From positions 1 to 6,120 of the forward strand of contig JAJFBO010000074.1 in NCBI GenBank assembly GCA_020697025.1: 6,120 bases of DNA, given 5' to 3'. Every line of letters starts with the position of its first letter. Position 1 is the stretch's first letter. Below the pieces are notes generated by a model, which had not been told where the DNA came from, did not search any database, and worked only from the letters and a program-made list of their open reading frames with translations. Positions 1 through 6,120 of the stretch are shown here, in pieces. The stretch comes from Burkholderiales bacterium (GTDB lineage Bacteria; Pseudomonadota; Gammaproteobacteria; Burkholderiales; UBA11063). The position numbers and the translations under genes were made by a program.

Positions 1-1
1 T

Positions 2-1660
2 TATGCAGTTTTAGAAGATGTTGTACTTGATAAAAAAAGCTTGAGTAATCGCGAACTAGCTAATTTGTGGCAGTTAGCAGAATTACTTAATAAGTGTTAT
101 CTAAAAATTAATAACCAGGCAGAATTATTATTTTGGTTTAAAGATCGTATTCAGATGGCTACAGAAAATCTCATAAGTGATATAGATGCAGATAATGAGG
201 AATTAATTCGTTTAGAAAATGATGATGAACAAATTATTATTACTACCCAGCATAAGGCCAAGGGCATGGAGTATGAAATTCTTTTTTGCCCATATTTTAA
301 AAATAATATTACTTTGGATGGACAGTTTGACTTTAATTATAAGCGGCCATTTTTTAGTTCTTACCGTAAGGATGGCAAGTCTTTTTCCCAATTAGTTGTG
401 GACCCAGAAATTGCTAATTTAATTGTTGAGAAAGATAATAAAGAAGTTCATCGCTTAAACTATGTCGCTTTAACCAGAGCAAAAAGTCGAATTTATATTT
501 ATTTAAAGCAGCACACGATTACCAAAGCAACAAGTAAGTATGATGTACGGGAGAAACCAGATAAGTTGACAGAGTTATTTGGTTATGTAAAATCCAATTC
601 GAAAGACCGAGGCCATCTCTTATTTAATTATCCGGAATTTTTTAGTGATACGCCACAATTAGCAATAAAAGATCCAAAAAAATTTCCAGGTGTTATCGTG
701 TATAACCGGGATAATTTAACCGAAGACGATTTACAAAAATTAACTACAGATACTGGAAGTCTTGACACCGAGGTAAATACTGTTATTAGTGACAAATTAC
801 TTATCAGGTCAGATTTTACTATTTATAGTGCCTATTACAGGCAAAGTTATTCTGGTTTGACCAAAATGGAAGAATTTGATAAGAGTTATGATTATTATGA
901 AAAAACAAATGAAAAAATACCAATAACTATTAATTATAAATATAAAATTTTAAGCGATAAAAATTTGAGTGGTGCAGTTTTTGGCACATTATTCCATGAG
1001 TTATGTGAGATATATCCATTTACCCCACAGCAATTATCCACTATACTGCAGCGTTATAATGTAGAAAATAGTGAATATCAGCAAGAATTAAGTACAATGG
1101 TTGAAGAAGCGTTTAATTATCCGCTTTTAGATGGTAAAAGTTTGAATAATTTTAAAGCTATAATTTATGAGTTAGAGTTTAATTTAACAGTAAAAAAGCT
1201 ACCCGGCTTTCATAAATTAATAAATAAGCATTTTTGCTTGGATCATCCATTTAGTATTGCATCTAAATTACTTAATGGGGTAAGCTCTGGATTTTTGCTA
1301 GGTTTTATGGACGTTTGCTTCATGCATAAGGGTAGATATTGGGTTTTAGATTATAAAACTAATAGTTTGTCGAATTATACAGGTGCAACTATAGCGCTTA
1401 AGGACTCAAAAAATTTAATTGTAGAGTCTATGGCGGAGCACCATTATTATTTACAATATTTATTGTATCTAGTAGCCTTAAAACGTTATTTACAGGTGCG
1501 ATTAAAAATAAAAGATGCCAGTGATTTAATTGGCGGTTCAGTTTATTATTATGTGCGTGGGATTTATACCGAGAACCCCCGACCGGGGGATGGGGTATTT
1601 ATCGATGATACATGCCAAAAATTAGTAAGCGATTTAGATAAACTTTTGGATATCAGATAG
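2..1660 (+). CDS. recB: RecBCD enzyme subunit RecB, C-terminal part (5' end outside window)
   Basis: RecB is the 3'-5' helicase and sole nuclease subunit of RecBCD, which resects double-strand breaks and, after Chi, loads RecA. The frame is open from nt 2 without a stop, so the gene starts upstream; about 552 residues are visible, close to half of the roughly 1180 of E. coli RecB. Counting from nt 2, the last SF1 helicase motifs are at about residues 79-95 (ITTQHKAKGMEYEILF) and 152-168 (LNYVALTRAK). A poorly conserved linker follows. The PD-(D/E)xK nuclease domain shows GTLFHELCE (His332), ELEF (about 390-393), GFMDV (Asp437), LDYKTN (Asp450, Lys452) and YLQY (about 484-486), so the catalytic set looks intact. 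A TTG at nt 41 could be mistaken for a start but lies inside the helicase region. recD follows after 70 bases, and I see no convincing promoter between them, so cotranscription is likely. recC is not visible here. Confidence 0.95.
   Translation, partial: YAVLEDVVLDKKSLSNRELANLWQLAELLNKCYLKINNQAELLFWFKDRIQMATENLISDIDADNEELIRLENDDEQIIITTQHKAKGMEYEILFCPYFKNNITLDGQFDFNYKRPFFSSYRKDGKSFSQLVVDPEIANLIVEKDNKEVHRLNYVALTRAKSRIYIYLKQHTITKATSKYDVREKPDKLTELFGYVKSNSKDRGHLLFNYPEFFSDTPQLAIKDPKKFPGVIVYNRDNLTEDDLQKLTTDTGSLDTEVNTVISDKLLIRSDFTIYSAYYRQSYSGLTKMEEFDKSYDYYEKTNEKIPITINYKYKILSDKNLSGAVFGTLFHELCEIYPFTPQQLSTILQRYNVENSEYQQELSTMVEEAFNYPLLDGKSLNNFKAIIYELEFNLTVKKLPGFHKLINKHFCLDHPFSIASKLLNGVSSGFLLGFMDVCFMHKGRYWVLDYKTNSLSNYTGATIALKDSKNLIVESMAEHHYYLQYLLYLVALKRYLQVRLKIKDASDLIGGSVYYYVRGIYTENPRPGDGVFIDDTCQKLVSDLDKLLDIR
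1576..1589. repeat. GC-only inverted repeat inside the recB 3' end
   Basis: Five C and five G residues flank a GACC loop (CCCCCGACCGGGGG), followed two bases later by another run of four G. It is the most GC-rich spot in an otherwise very AT-rich window and could form a short, stable RNA hairpin about 70 bases before the recB stop. It lies in frame within the codons for ENPRPGDGVF, a Pro/Gly-rich turn. RecB proteins often have a similar Pro/Gly turn there, so protein constraint may explain it. No T-run follows, so it is not a standard terminator. Confidence 0.45.
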
Positions 1661-1720
1661 AAGCTGTCAAAAATTGCCCAAATCAGGCAGTATAAAAACG
1701 GCTTAATATATTTGAAAAAT

Positions 1721-1733
1721 AGGAATAATCTTG
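1721..1733 (+). promoter_or_regulatory. Shine-Dalgarno and TTG start of recD
   Basis: AGGA at 1721-1724 sits six bases before a TTG at 1731-1733. An in-frame TGA at 1713-1715 closes the frame upstream. There is no ATG or GTG between that stop and the TTG, and the first in-frame ATG codes for residue 268, beyond the Walker A motif. The TTG is therefore the only plausible initiator of a full-length RecD. Confidence 0.75.
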
Positions 1734-3566
1734 CTACAACCAACTGCATTTATTAACCAGTTAATTAATTTAGCCAATAATGCACTGACTTCAACTGAGA
1801 AAGACGTATTAAGCTTAATTATTGGTAAACTATTTAGTGACTTAGATATTGGCCACAGTTGTAGTATTTTACAAGATATTCCCAATTTATCTATAGAAGA
1901 ACAGTTTAATTTATTACTAAAAAGTAAACTTGCTGCAGAATATTCAAGCTTTCCTATTAATTTAGAAGCATTGCCAATCTCAATCTTAAATTTTGGTAAT
2001 AAACAATTAGTTTATATCACAAAATATCTGCAATATGAGTTAGATATTGTAAATAAAATAGAGTTATTAACTAATACCCAGCCACAGCAAGTGAATTCAG
2101 AACAAGGTATAACAACATTAAAACATTTATCTGCTAAAATCCATTTACCGAATAATGAACAGCTACAGGCAATTAGTAACTGCTTAAAGCAAAAATTTAG
2201 TATTATTACAGGTGGGCCTGGAACTGGTAAGACTACAACGGTAGCTATTCTCTTGTGGTTATTATATCAAAATTATGGGGATAAATTAAAAATTAAAATA
2301 TGTGCTCCGACCGGCAAAGCAAGTAAGCGGGTAAAAGAATCTATAAGAGGTAGCATTCTTAACCCAAGGCTTAATGAATTAGATTTTAGTCAGGTTTTAT
2401 TATTACTAGAAAGCTCAAATAATTTTTTAACAATTCATAAATTATTAGGTTTTCTTTCAAATAGTATTTATTTTAAATATAATAAAAATAATTTGCTTGA
2501 TGTAGACGTATTAATCATCGATGAATCTTCCATGATAAGTCTGCCATTATTTAGTAAATTGCTCGAGGCAATTGATGCAAACCGGGTCAGGCATGTAATA
2601 TTATTAGGAGATAAAAATCAATTATCTTCAGTTGAAGAGGGATATGTATTTGCTGCTCTTGTTAATGCTCCAAAAATTAATAGATACATTACTAGTTTAA
2701 TAGTAAGTAATAGAAGCAATCAAGATATATCTAATTTAGCAAATGCTGTACAAGCGGAAAATTTAGCAGAGGTTAACAAATTACTAAGTTATAAATATAT
2801 GCCAGTGGAGCAGATGATAAAAAATGTTAGAAATTTTACTTCAAATAACACACTTTATCCTAATATTAAAATTTATGCTGCAAAATTATCTTATCTATTT
2901 GATAAACAATTATTTGCCAAAGGCGATAATTCTTTAAATCGATATTTTAAATTTATCCTGCATTTTGATTTAACTAATATCACCGAATTATTTGCAGAGT
3001 TTAATCGCCAGGCTGTTCTTTGCTTAACTAATATTGGCCAATTTGGTACGATCAATTTGAATGCACAAATTGAGAAAAAAGTTAAATATATGTTAGCTAA
3101 TAATTTATTAGAGCTAGAATATGATTTGTTTGCAAAAGAAAATGAAGTACAGCAATTTGATTTAAATAATGAATGGTATACTGGTAGGCCAATAATTATT
3201 TTAGATAATGATTATACTTTAGAATTATTTAATGGTGATATTGGTATTTGTATTATACATGATGGAAAACCACAGGTTGTATTTGAGAATGGACGTAGGT
3301 TTGTCCCGGAAATTTTACCTAAATACCAGGTGGCATATGCTATTACAATCCATAAATCCCAAGGCTCGGAATATGAACATGTCAACCTTGTTTTATGTGG
3401 CAATTCAGGTATAGAAAGCATGGGCAGGATATTAACGAAAGAGCTGGTTTATACAGGGATTACCCGTGCTAAAACCAGTATTAGCTTTTTTACAGGAGAC
3501 AAAGTACTTGCTTATGCAATTAGTAATAAAACAAAACGAAATACCGGACTTGATTTAACTCTTTAA
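1731..3566 (+). CDS. recD: RecBCD enzyme subunit RecD (exonuclease V alpha subunit), complete
   Basis: RecD is the 5'-3' SF1B helicase of RecBCD; it drives fast unwinding on the 5'-ended strand and helps regulate nuclease activity and Chi response. The 611 residues match the length of E. coli RecD (608). An N-terminal region (about 1-130) of the kind that contacts RecC is followed by the helicase core: Walker A GGPGTGKTTT at 161-170 (Lys167), motif Ia CAPTGKAS 191-198, TIHKLLG 234-240, Walker B LIIDESSM 261-268, motif III LLGDKNQLSSVEEG 291-304, NRS 327-329, then YAITIHKSQGSEYEHV 536-551 and LVYTGITRAK 572-581 near the C-terminus. All expected ATPase motifs are present and nothing looks broken. 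Translation starts at TTG. The recB neighbour and the HKSQG..Y motif support RecD of RecBCD. The N-terminus lacks the long extension with tandem HhH motifs typical of stand-alone RecD2. Confidence 0.95.
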   Translation: MLQPTAFINQLINLANNALTSTEKDVLSLIIGKLFSDLDIGHSCSILQDIPNLSIEEQFNLLLKSKLAAEYSSFPINLEALPISILNFGNKQLVYITKYLQYELDIVNKIELLTNTQPQQVNSEQGITTLKHLSAKIHLPNNEQLQAISNCLKQKFSIITGGPGTGKTTTVAILLWLLYQNYGDKLKIKICAPTGKASKRVKESIRGSILNPRLNELDFSQVLLLLESSNNFLTIHKLLGFLSNSIYFKYNKNNLLDVDVLIIDESSMISLPLFSKLLEAIDANRVRHVILLGDKNQLSSVEEGYVFAALVNAPKINRYITSLIVSNRSNQDISNLANAVQAENLAEVNKLLSYKYMPVEQMIKNVRNFTSNNTLYPNIKIYAAKLSYLFDKQLFAKGDNSLNRYFKFILHFDLTNITELFAEFNRQAVLCLTNIGQFGTINLNAQIEKKVKYMLANNLLELEYDLFAKENEVQQFDLNNEWYTGRPIIILDNDYTLELFNGDIGICIIHDGKPQVVFENGRRFVPEILPKYQVAYAITIHKSQGSEYEHVNLVLCGNSGIESMGRILTKELVYTGITRAKTSISFFTGDKVLAYAISNKTKRNTGLDLTL

Positions 3567-3641
3567 CTTTTATACCGATTTACTTTCACTCTTGAATCCA
3601 CGAACAGTTCATTAACCTTGTAAATAATAATTTGAACGTTA

Positions 3642-3650
3642 TGTTATAAT
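3642..3650 (+). promoter_or_regulatory. Extended -10 promoter candidate for rarA and the HAD gene
   Basis: TGTTATAAT contains a perfect sigma-70 -10 hexamer (TATAAT, 3645-3650) with the extended TGn element directly before it. The -35 region is poor: the best match, TTGTAA at 3618-3623, is 21 bases from the hexamer, too far for normal spacing; extended -10 promoters can tolerate this. Transcription would begin near 3657, giving a leader of about 75 bases to the rarA ATG. It lies in the 167-base gap after recD, where I found no terminator hairpin and no other feature. In such AT-rich DNA, TATAAT alone would be weak evidence; the TGn and the location raise it. Confidence 0.5.
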
Positions 3651-3733
3651 TATAGGTTAAATACTGCTTACAAAATTTGTATATTATTGGTATTTTTGTT
3701 AAATAGTTAATTTCTTAATTTATTGCTAAAATT

Positions 3734-5014
3734 ATGTATCAACCGCTAGCCGAAGCATTACGTCCAAAAAACCTGGAGCAGGTAATAGGCCAAAGCCATT
3801 TAATTGGTGACGATAAGCCTTTAAGCATACTAGTAAATAATAAGCCCCAGTCAATTATTCTTTGGGGACCGCCAGGAGTAGGTAAGACCACTATTGCCAA
3901 TATACTAATTAGTAAATGGGATTGCGAAGTGATTAAACTTTCTGCAATTTTTAGCGGTATTAAAGAAATTAAAGAAGCATTAGAATTAGCCACAAAAAAC
4001 TACTTAGGTATATTTAATCGGCAAACAGTTATTTTTGTTGATGAAATTCATCGATTTAATAAGGCACAACAAGATGCATTCTTGCATCATTTGGAAGAAG
4101 GCAAAATTATACTAATTGGTGCTACCACTGAAAACCCTTCCTTTGAATTAAATAATGCATTATTATCCAGATTACAAGTCTATGTTCTAAACCCATTAGC
4201 TAAAACTGACTTAAAAAAATTATTAAACACAGCATTAAATTCAATAACAAATTTGACAGGTGCGGTAACTACTAATAATTTATTAGCTGATAATGCAAAA
4301 GAATTAGTTTTAGATTTAGCTGATGGTGATGCTAGGCGCTTATTAAATATTGTTGAAAGTATAGCTAACTCAGGAAAAAAACAGGTTAGTCGTGAAGAAT
4401 TAAAGCAAATACTGCCTAATTCATTAAAACGTTTTGATAAGGGTGGTGAAGAGTTTTATAACCAGATTTCTGCATTGCATAAGTCGGTACGTGGTTCAGA
4501 TCCCGATGCCGCTTTATATTGGTTTATGCGCATGATAGATGGAGGTGCTGATCCTTTGTATTTAGGCCGTAGAGTGCTTAGAATGGCATGGGAAGATATT
4601 GGTCTTGCTGATACTAATGCAGCTAATATTGCGCTAAATGCACTACATACTTATGAACGTTTAGGTAGCCCTGAAGGCGAGTTGGCAATTGCTAATGCAA
4701 TTGTTTATATGGCAGTAACTCCTAAGAGCAATAGTGTCTATCTGGCATATAAAAACGTGGGCAAATTTATAAAAAATAGTTCTTCAGAATCAGTCCCGGT
4801 ACATTTACGCAATGCACCGACAAAACTAATGGCAGAGCTTGGCTATGGCAAAGAATATAAATATGCACATGATTTTCCAGAACACTATGTGCCAAATGAA
4901 AATTATTGGCCAGAGGGTATGGATAAGCAAAAGTTTTATGAACCGACAAATCAAGGCCTGGAGCAACGAATATTAGATAGGCTAAAAATTTTAAAAAATT
5001 TAGATAAAAAGTAA
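3734..5014 (+). CDS. rarA: Replication-associated recombination protein A (RarA/MgsA), AAA+ ATPase
   Basis: RarA is a conserved cytoplasmic AAA+ ATPase related to clamp-loader subunits and to eukaryotic WRNIP1/Mgs1; it acts at stalled replication forks and in gap repair. The 426 residues (E. coli about 447) show Walker A GPPGVGKT 45-52, Walker B VIFVDEIHRF 99-108, sensor 1 and the arginine-finger region GATTENPSFELNNALLSR 129-146, sensor 2 GDARRLLN 198-205, and the diagnostic C-terminal tetramerisation region with HKSVRGSDPDAALYW 249-263, GGADPLY 270-276 and RMAWEDIGLAD 283-293. The ATG is the first usual start after an in-frame TAA at 3716-3718. No Shine-Dalgarno is visible before it. The protein begins almost directly at the QPLAEALRP motif, so it lacks the short N-terminal leader seen in E. 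coli RarA. A promoter candidate lies upstream, and an HAD gene follows after one base. Confidence 0.95.
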   Translation: MYQPLAEALRPKNLEQVIGQSHLIGDDKPLSILVNNKPQSIILWGPPGVGKTTIANILISKWDCEVIKLSAIFSGIKEIKEALELATKNYLGIFNRQTVIFVDEIHRFNKAQQDAFLHHLEEGKIILIGATTENPSFELNNALLSRLQVYVLNPLAKTDLKKLLNTALNSITNLTGAVTTNNLLADNAKELVLDLADGDARRLLNIVESIANSGKKQVSREELKQILPNSLKRFDKGGEEFYNQISALHKSVRGSDPDAALYWFMRMIDGGADPLYLGRRVLRMAWEDIGLADTNAANIALNALHTYERLGSPEGELAIANAIVYMAVTPKSNSVYLAYKNVGKFIKNSSSESVPVHLRNAPTKLMAELGYGKEYKYAHDFPEHYVPNENYWPEGMDKQKFYEPTNQGLEQRILDRLKILKNLDKK

Positions 5015-5015
5015 A

Positions 5016-5843
5016 ATGATAAAAATAGAAGAAATTAAGCAAAAATTGACGATTAATCCAGATACCAGAAAATGTTTCATTTTTGATTTAGATGGAACAA
5101 TTGTCTTTAATAATGAAATGTTAAGTCCAACCAACCAAAACATTTTGCAAAAAATTATAGATTATGGACATGAAATTATATTTGCAACAGGCCGCTCTTA
5201 CCGGGATTTCAAAGTAGTTATGCCTAAGCAGTTTCATAATCATAAAGCAACTTTTTTTAGTGGGGCTTTAACACAGGATAATGCTGGTAATATTCGTCGT
5301 AGCGTACCCTTACCAAAAGCTTATGTTGAAGAAATCATGCAATTGTGTCTAAAACACAAGAGTTTCTTTGTTATTGATAATGTTTCTCATTATTATTATC
5401 CACCGCCGGAGGATGATGCAATACTTGGGATTCTTGATAGCCAGATTATTGATTATCGGGTTAATAATATTGATAAAATGTTAGAAACAGATATTTATAA
5501 GATTTTGGTATTTAACATGCAGTTGTATAAAAATTTTATGGAATATGCTAAAAGCAATAACTTGGTTGTCAAGTATCACAGCTATGATAATCTTTTTGAT
5601 ATAATGGCTGCAAAATGTAATAAATACCAGGGAGTCTTACCATTATTAGAAGATTTCACACATAATGATATATTTATTTTTGGTAATGATTTTAATGATT
5701 ATGAGATATTAGATGGTTTTCAAAATAGTGTGGTTTTTGGTTCTATAGCTCAATTATTACAAATATCAAAATTAAATATTCCATACGATGTACACCAGGA
5801 AAATAATTTTAGTTTAATAATAGATACTATTTTAGCGGCTTAA
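5016..5843 (+). CDS. Cof-type HAD-superfamily hydrolase (probable sugar- or nucleotide-phosphate phosphatase)
   Basis: This 275-residue protein has the four HAD motifs: motif I FDLDGTIV 23-30 (nucleophile Asp24, acid/base Asp26), motif II FATGR 56-60 (Thr58), motif III probably Lys203 in NKYQGV (Lys200 is an alternative), and motif IV FGNDFNDYEIL 222-232 (Asp225 and Asp228). The long insert between motifs II and III (about 85-195) fits a C2-type cap, as in Cof/YbiV/YidA proteins that dephosphorylate small phosphometabolites in the cytosol. The usual motif IV, GDxxND, reads GNDFND here, with the first acidic residue shifted by one. No signal peptide or membrane segment is seen. The ATG begins one base after the rarA stop and has no clear Shine-Dalgarno, so translation probably depends on ribosomes finishing rarA. 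Substrate cannot be read from sequence, and a role in DNA repair is not implied by motifs. Confidence 0.88.
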   Translation: MIKIEEIKQKLTINPDTRKCFIFDLDGTIVFNNEMLSPTNQNILQKIIDYGHEIIFATGRSYRDFKVVMPKQFHNHKATFFSGALTQDNAGNIRRSVPLPKAYVEEIMQLCLKHKSFFVIDNVSHYYYPPPEDDAILGILDSQIIDYRVNNIDKMLETDIYKILVFNMQLYKNFMEYAKSNNLVVKYHSYDNLFDIMAAKCNKYQGVLPLLEDFTHNDIFIFGNDFNDYEILDGFQNSVVFGSIAQLLQISKLNIPYDVHQENNFSLIIDTILAA

Positions 5844-5994
5844 AGCAAGTTAGTTAAAATGTCTTAAAAGTTTTATTCGCTTCGAAATATTTGCAGGATG
5901 TCAATTGCTAAATGTATTTTAGAGGTCTTGCTATGTGTGATCGTGGTATTCACGGTTTTATCGACTTTGTTAAAACACAAAACTTAATAAAGTA
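5844..5994. other. Gap between convergent genes with two tiny overlapping open frames
   Basis: This 151-base gap has no RNA gene that I recognise. Two small forward frames overlap in it. One (5898-5987) would encode 29 residues with a strongly hydrophobic core, ILEVLLCVIVVFTVLSTLL, ending KHKT; its only purine-rich element, AGG, touches the ATG and is too close for a normal ribosome site. The other (5933-5998) would encode 21 residues starting MCDRGIHGFIDF and has AGAGG at 5921-5925, seven bases before its ATG; its stop overlaps the end of the reverse-strand gene by four bases. Either may be chance. A weak hairpin at 5939-5957 is listed separately. Confidence 0.3.
5939..5959 (+). terminator. 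Weak terminator-like hairpin after the HAD gene
   Basis: GATCGTG (5939-5945) can pair with CACGGTT (5951-5957) around a five-base GTATT loop, with two G-T wobbles among seven pairs. Four T (5956-5959) overlap the end of the stem. It is placed where a terminator for the rightward transcript would be expected, about 95 bases after the HAD stop and before a convergent gene. The stem is short and the T-run poor, so it may be fortuitous. Confidence 0.3.
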
Positions 5995-6120
5995 TTAGCC
6001 TAATTTCTGAATATAATTTTTAACTGCAATTGCATCAATTAAACGTCCGCTTTTACCAGCACTATTTAAAAATACCATAGCAATTGATTTACCATTTATT
6101 TTTGAAAATAATACTAAACA
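5995..6120 (-). CDS. D-alanyl-D-alanine endopeptidase/carboxypeptidase (PbpG-like, S11 family), C-terminal 41 residues
   Basis: Reading the reverse strand from the right edge, an open frame of 41 residues ends with TAA at 5997-5995. It reads SKINGKSIAMVFLNSAGK followed by SGRLIDAIAVKNYIQKLG. This matches the typical tail of low-molecular-weight penicillin-binding proteins of the PbpG (PBP7/8) type, where a strand like PVxMVLLDS is followed by GKYSRxxDAxRI and a final helix. These are periplasmic serine enzymes that cut D-Ala cross-links in peptidoglycan. The catalytic SxxK, SxN and KTG motifs and the signal peptide lie outside the window, so the exact subtype (endopeptidase or DD-carboxypeptidase) cannot be decided. 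The gene is convergent with the HAD gene across 151 bases. Confidence 0.65.
   Translation of the reverse strand, partial: CLVLFSKINGKSIAMVFLNSAGKSGRLIDAIAVKNYIQKLG

Noticed and set aside
1673..1690. Small inverted repeat TGCC...GGCA in the recB-recD gap
   Set aside because: A four-pair stem with a seven-base loop and no T-run is too weak to be a terminator or attenuator.
1661..1730. Possible promoter in the recB-recD gap (TATAAA at 1691-1696)
   Set aside because: The candidate -35 elements TTGCCC (12-base spacing) and CTGTCA (21-base spacing) are badly placed and there is no TGn; cotranscription with recB is simpler.
1564..1885. Two reverse-strand open frames of about 60 codons around the recB/recD junction
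   Set aside because: They lie largely opposite well-supported recB and recD codons, show no family signature, and are of a length expected by chance.
3212..3421. Short open frames on both strands within the recD 3' part
   Set aside because: The recD frame here contains the conserved HKSQG motif region; the others are out-of-frame shadows.
3739..3993. Reverse-strand open frame of 84 codons opposite the rarA 5' part
   Set aside because: It is the complement of the Walker A region of rarA and has no independent support.
4767..5042. Reverse-strand open frame of 91 codons with a hydrophobic start, spanning the rarA/HAD junction
   Set aside because: It is antisense to the conserved end of rarA and the HAD start, has no recognisable domain, and its hydrophobicity follows from the complement of A-rich lysine/asparagine codons.
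6025..6034. Ten-base palindrome TGCAATTGCA
   Set aside because: It lies within the coding end of the reverse-strand PbpG-like gene, is single-copy as far as I saw, and is likely incidental.
1..6120. Mobile element, CRISPR array, tRNA, DNA uptake sequence or defence system
   Set aside because: I saw no transposase or integrase motif, no regularly spaced repeats, no cloverleaf, and no Neisseria-type uptake sequence (GCCGTCTGAA). RecBCD is a general repair complex and not by itself evidence of a new defence island.

Overview
The window is AT-rich (roughly 30% GC by eye), with TTA as the dominant leucine codon and dense coding. It comes from a bacterium with a RecBCD-type recombination machine, so most probably a proteobacterium. 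The RarA C-terminal core (FDKGG..FY.QISALHKSVRGSDPDAALYW..RM.DGGADPLY..RRV.RMAWEDIGLAD) reads more like betaproteobacterial than enterobacterial RarA as I remember them. An AT-rich beta- or gammaproteobacterium is therefore my best guess, made from memory without a search.

Layout, left to right: (1) nt 2-1660 (+), the C-terminal part of recB, cut by the left edge and carrying the last helicase motifs and the whole nuclease domain; (2) nt 1731-3566 (+), complete recD, starting at TTG behind a Shine-Dalgarno sequence; (3) nt 3567-3733, a non-coding gap with a perfect extended -10 promoter element; (4) nt 3734-5014 (+), complete rarA (mgsA), an AAA+ ATPase; (5) nt 5016-5843 (+), a Cof-type HAD hydrolase that starts one base after the rarA stop; (6) nt 5844-5994, a short gap with a weak terminator-like hairpin and two overlapping tiny open frames; (7) nt 5995-6120 (-), the C-terminal 41 residues of a PbpG-like D-Ala-D-Ala endopeptidase/carboxypeptidase, convergent with the rest and running off the right edge.

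Functionally, RecB and RecD are two of the three subunits of RecBCD (exonuclease V), which resects double-strand ends and loads RecA. RecC is not in the window and would be expected upstream of recB. RarA acts at stalled or collapsed replication forks. The first three genes thus form a DNA break and fork maintenance block, probably as two transcription units (recB-recD and rarA-HAD). The HAD protein is a housekeeping-type phosphatase of unknown substrate, coupled to rarA by position only. I see no insertion sequence, prophage, CRISPR array, RNA gene or clear novel system. The least explained piece is the 151-base gap at 5844-5994.
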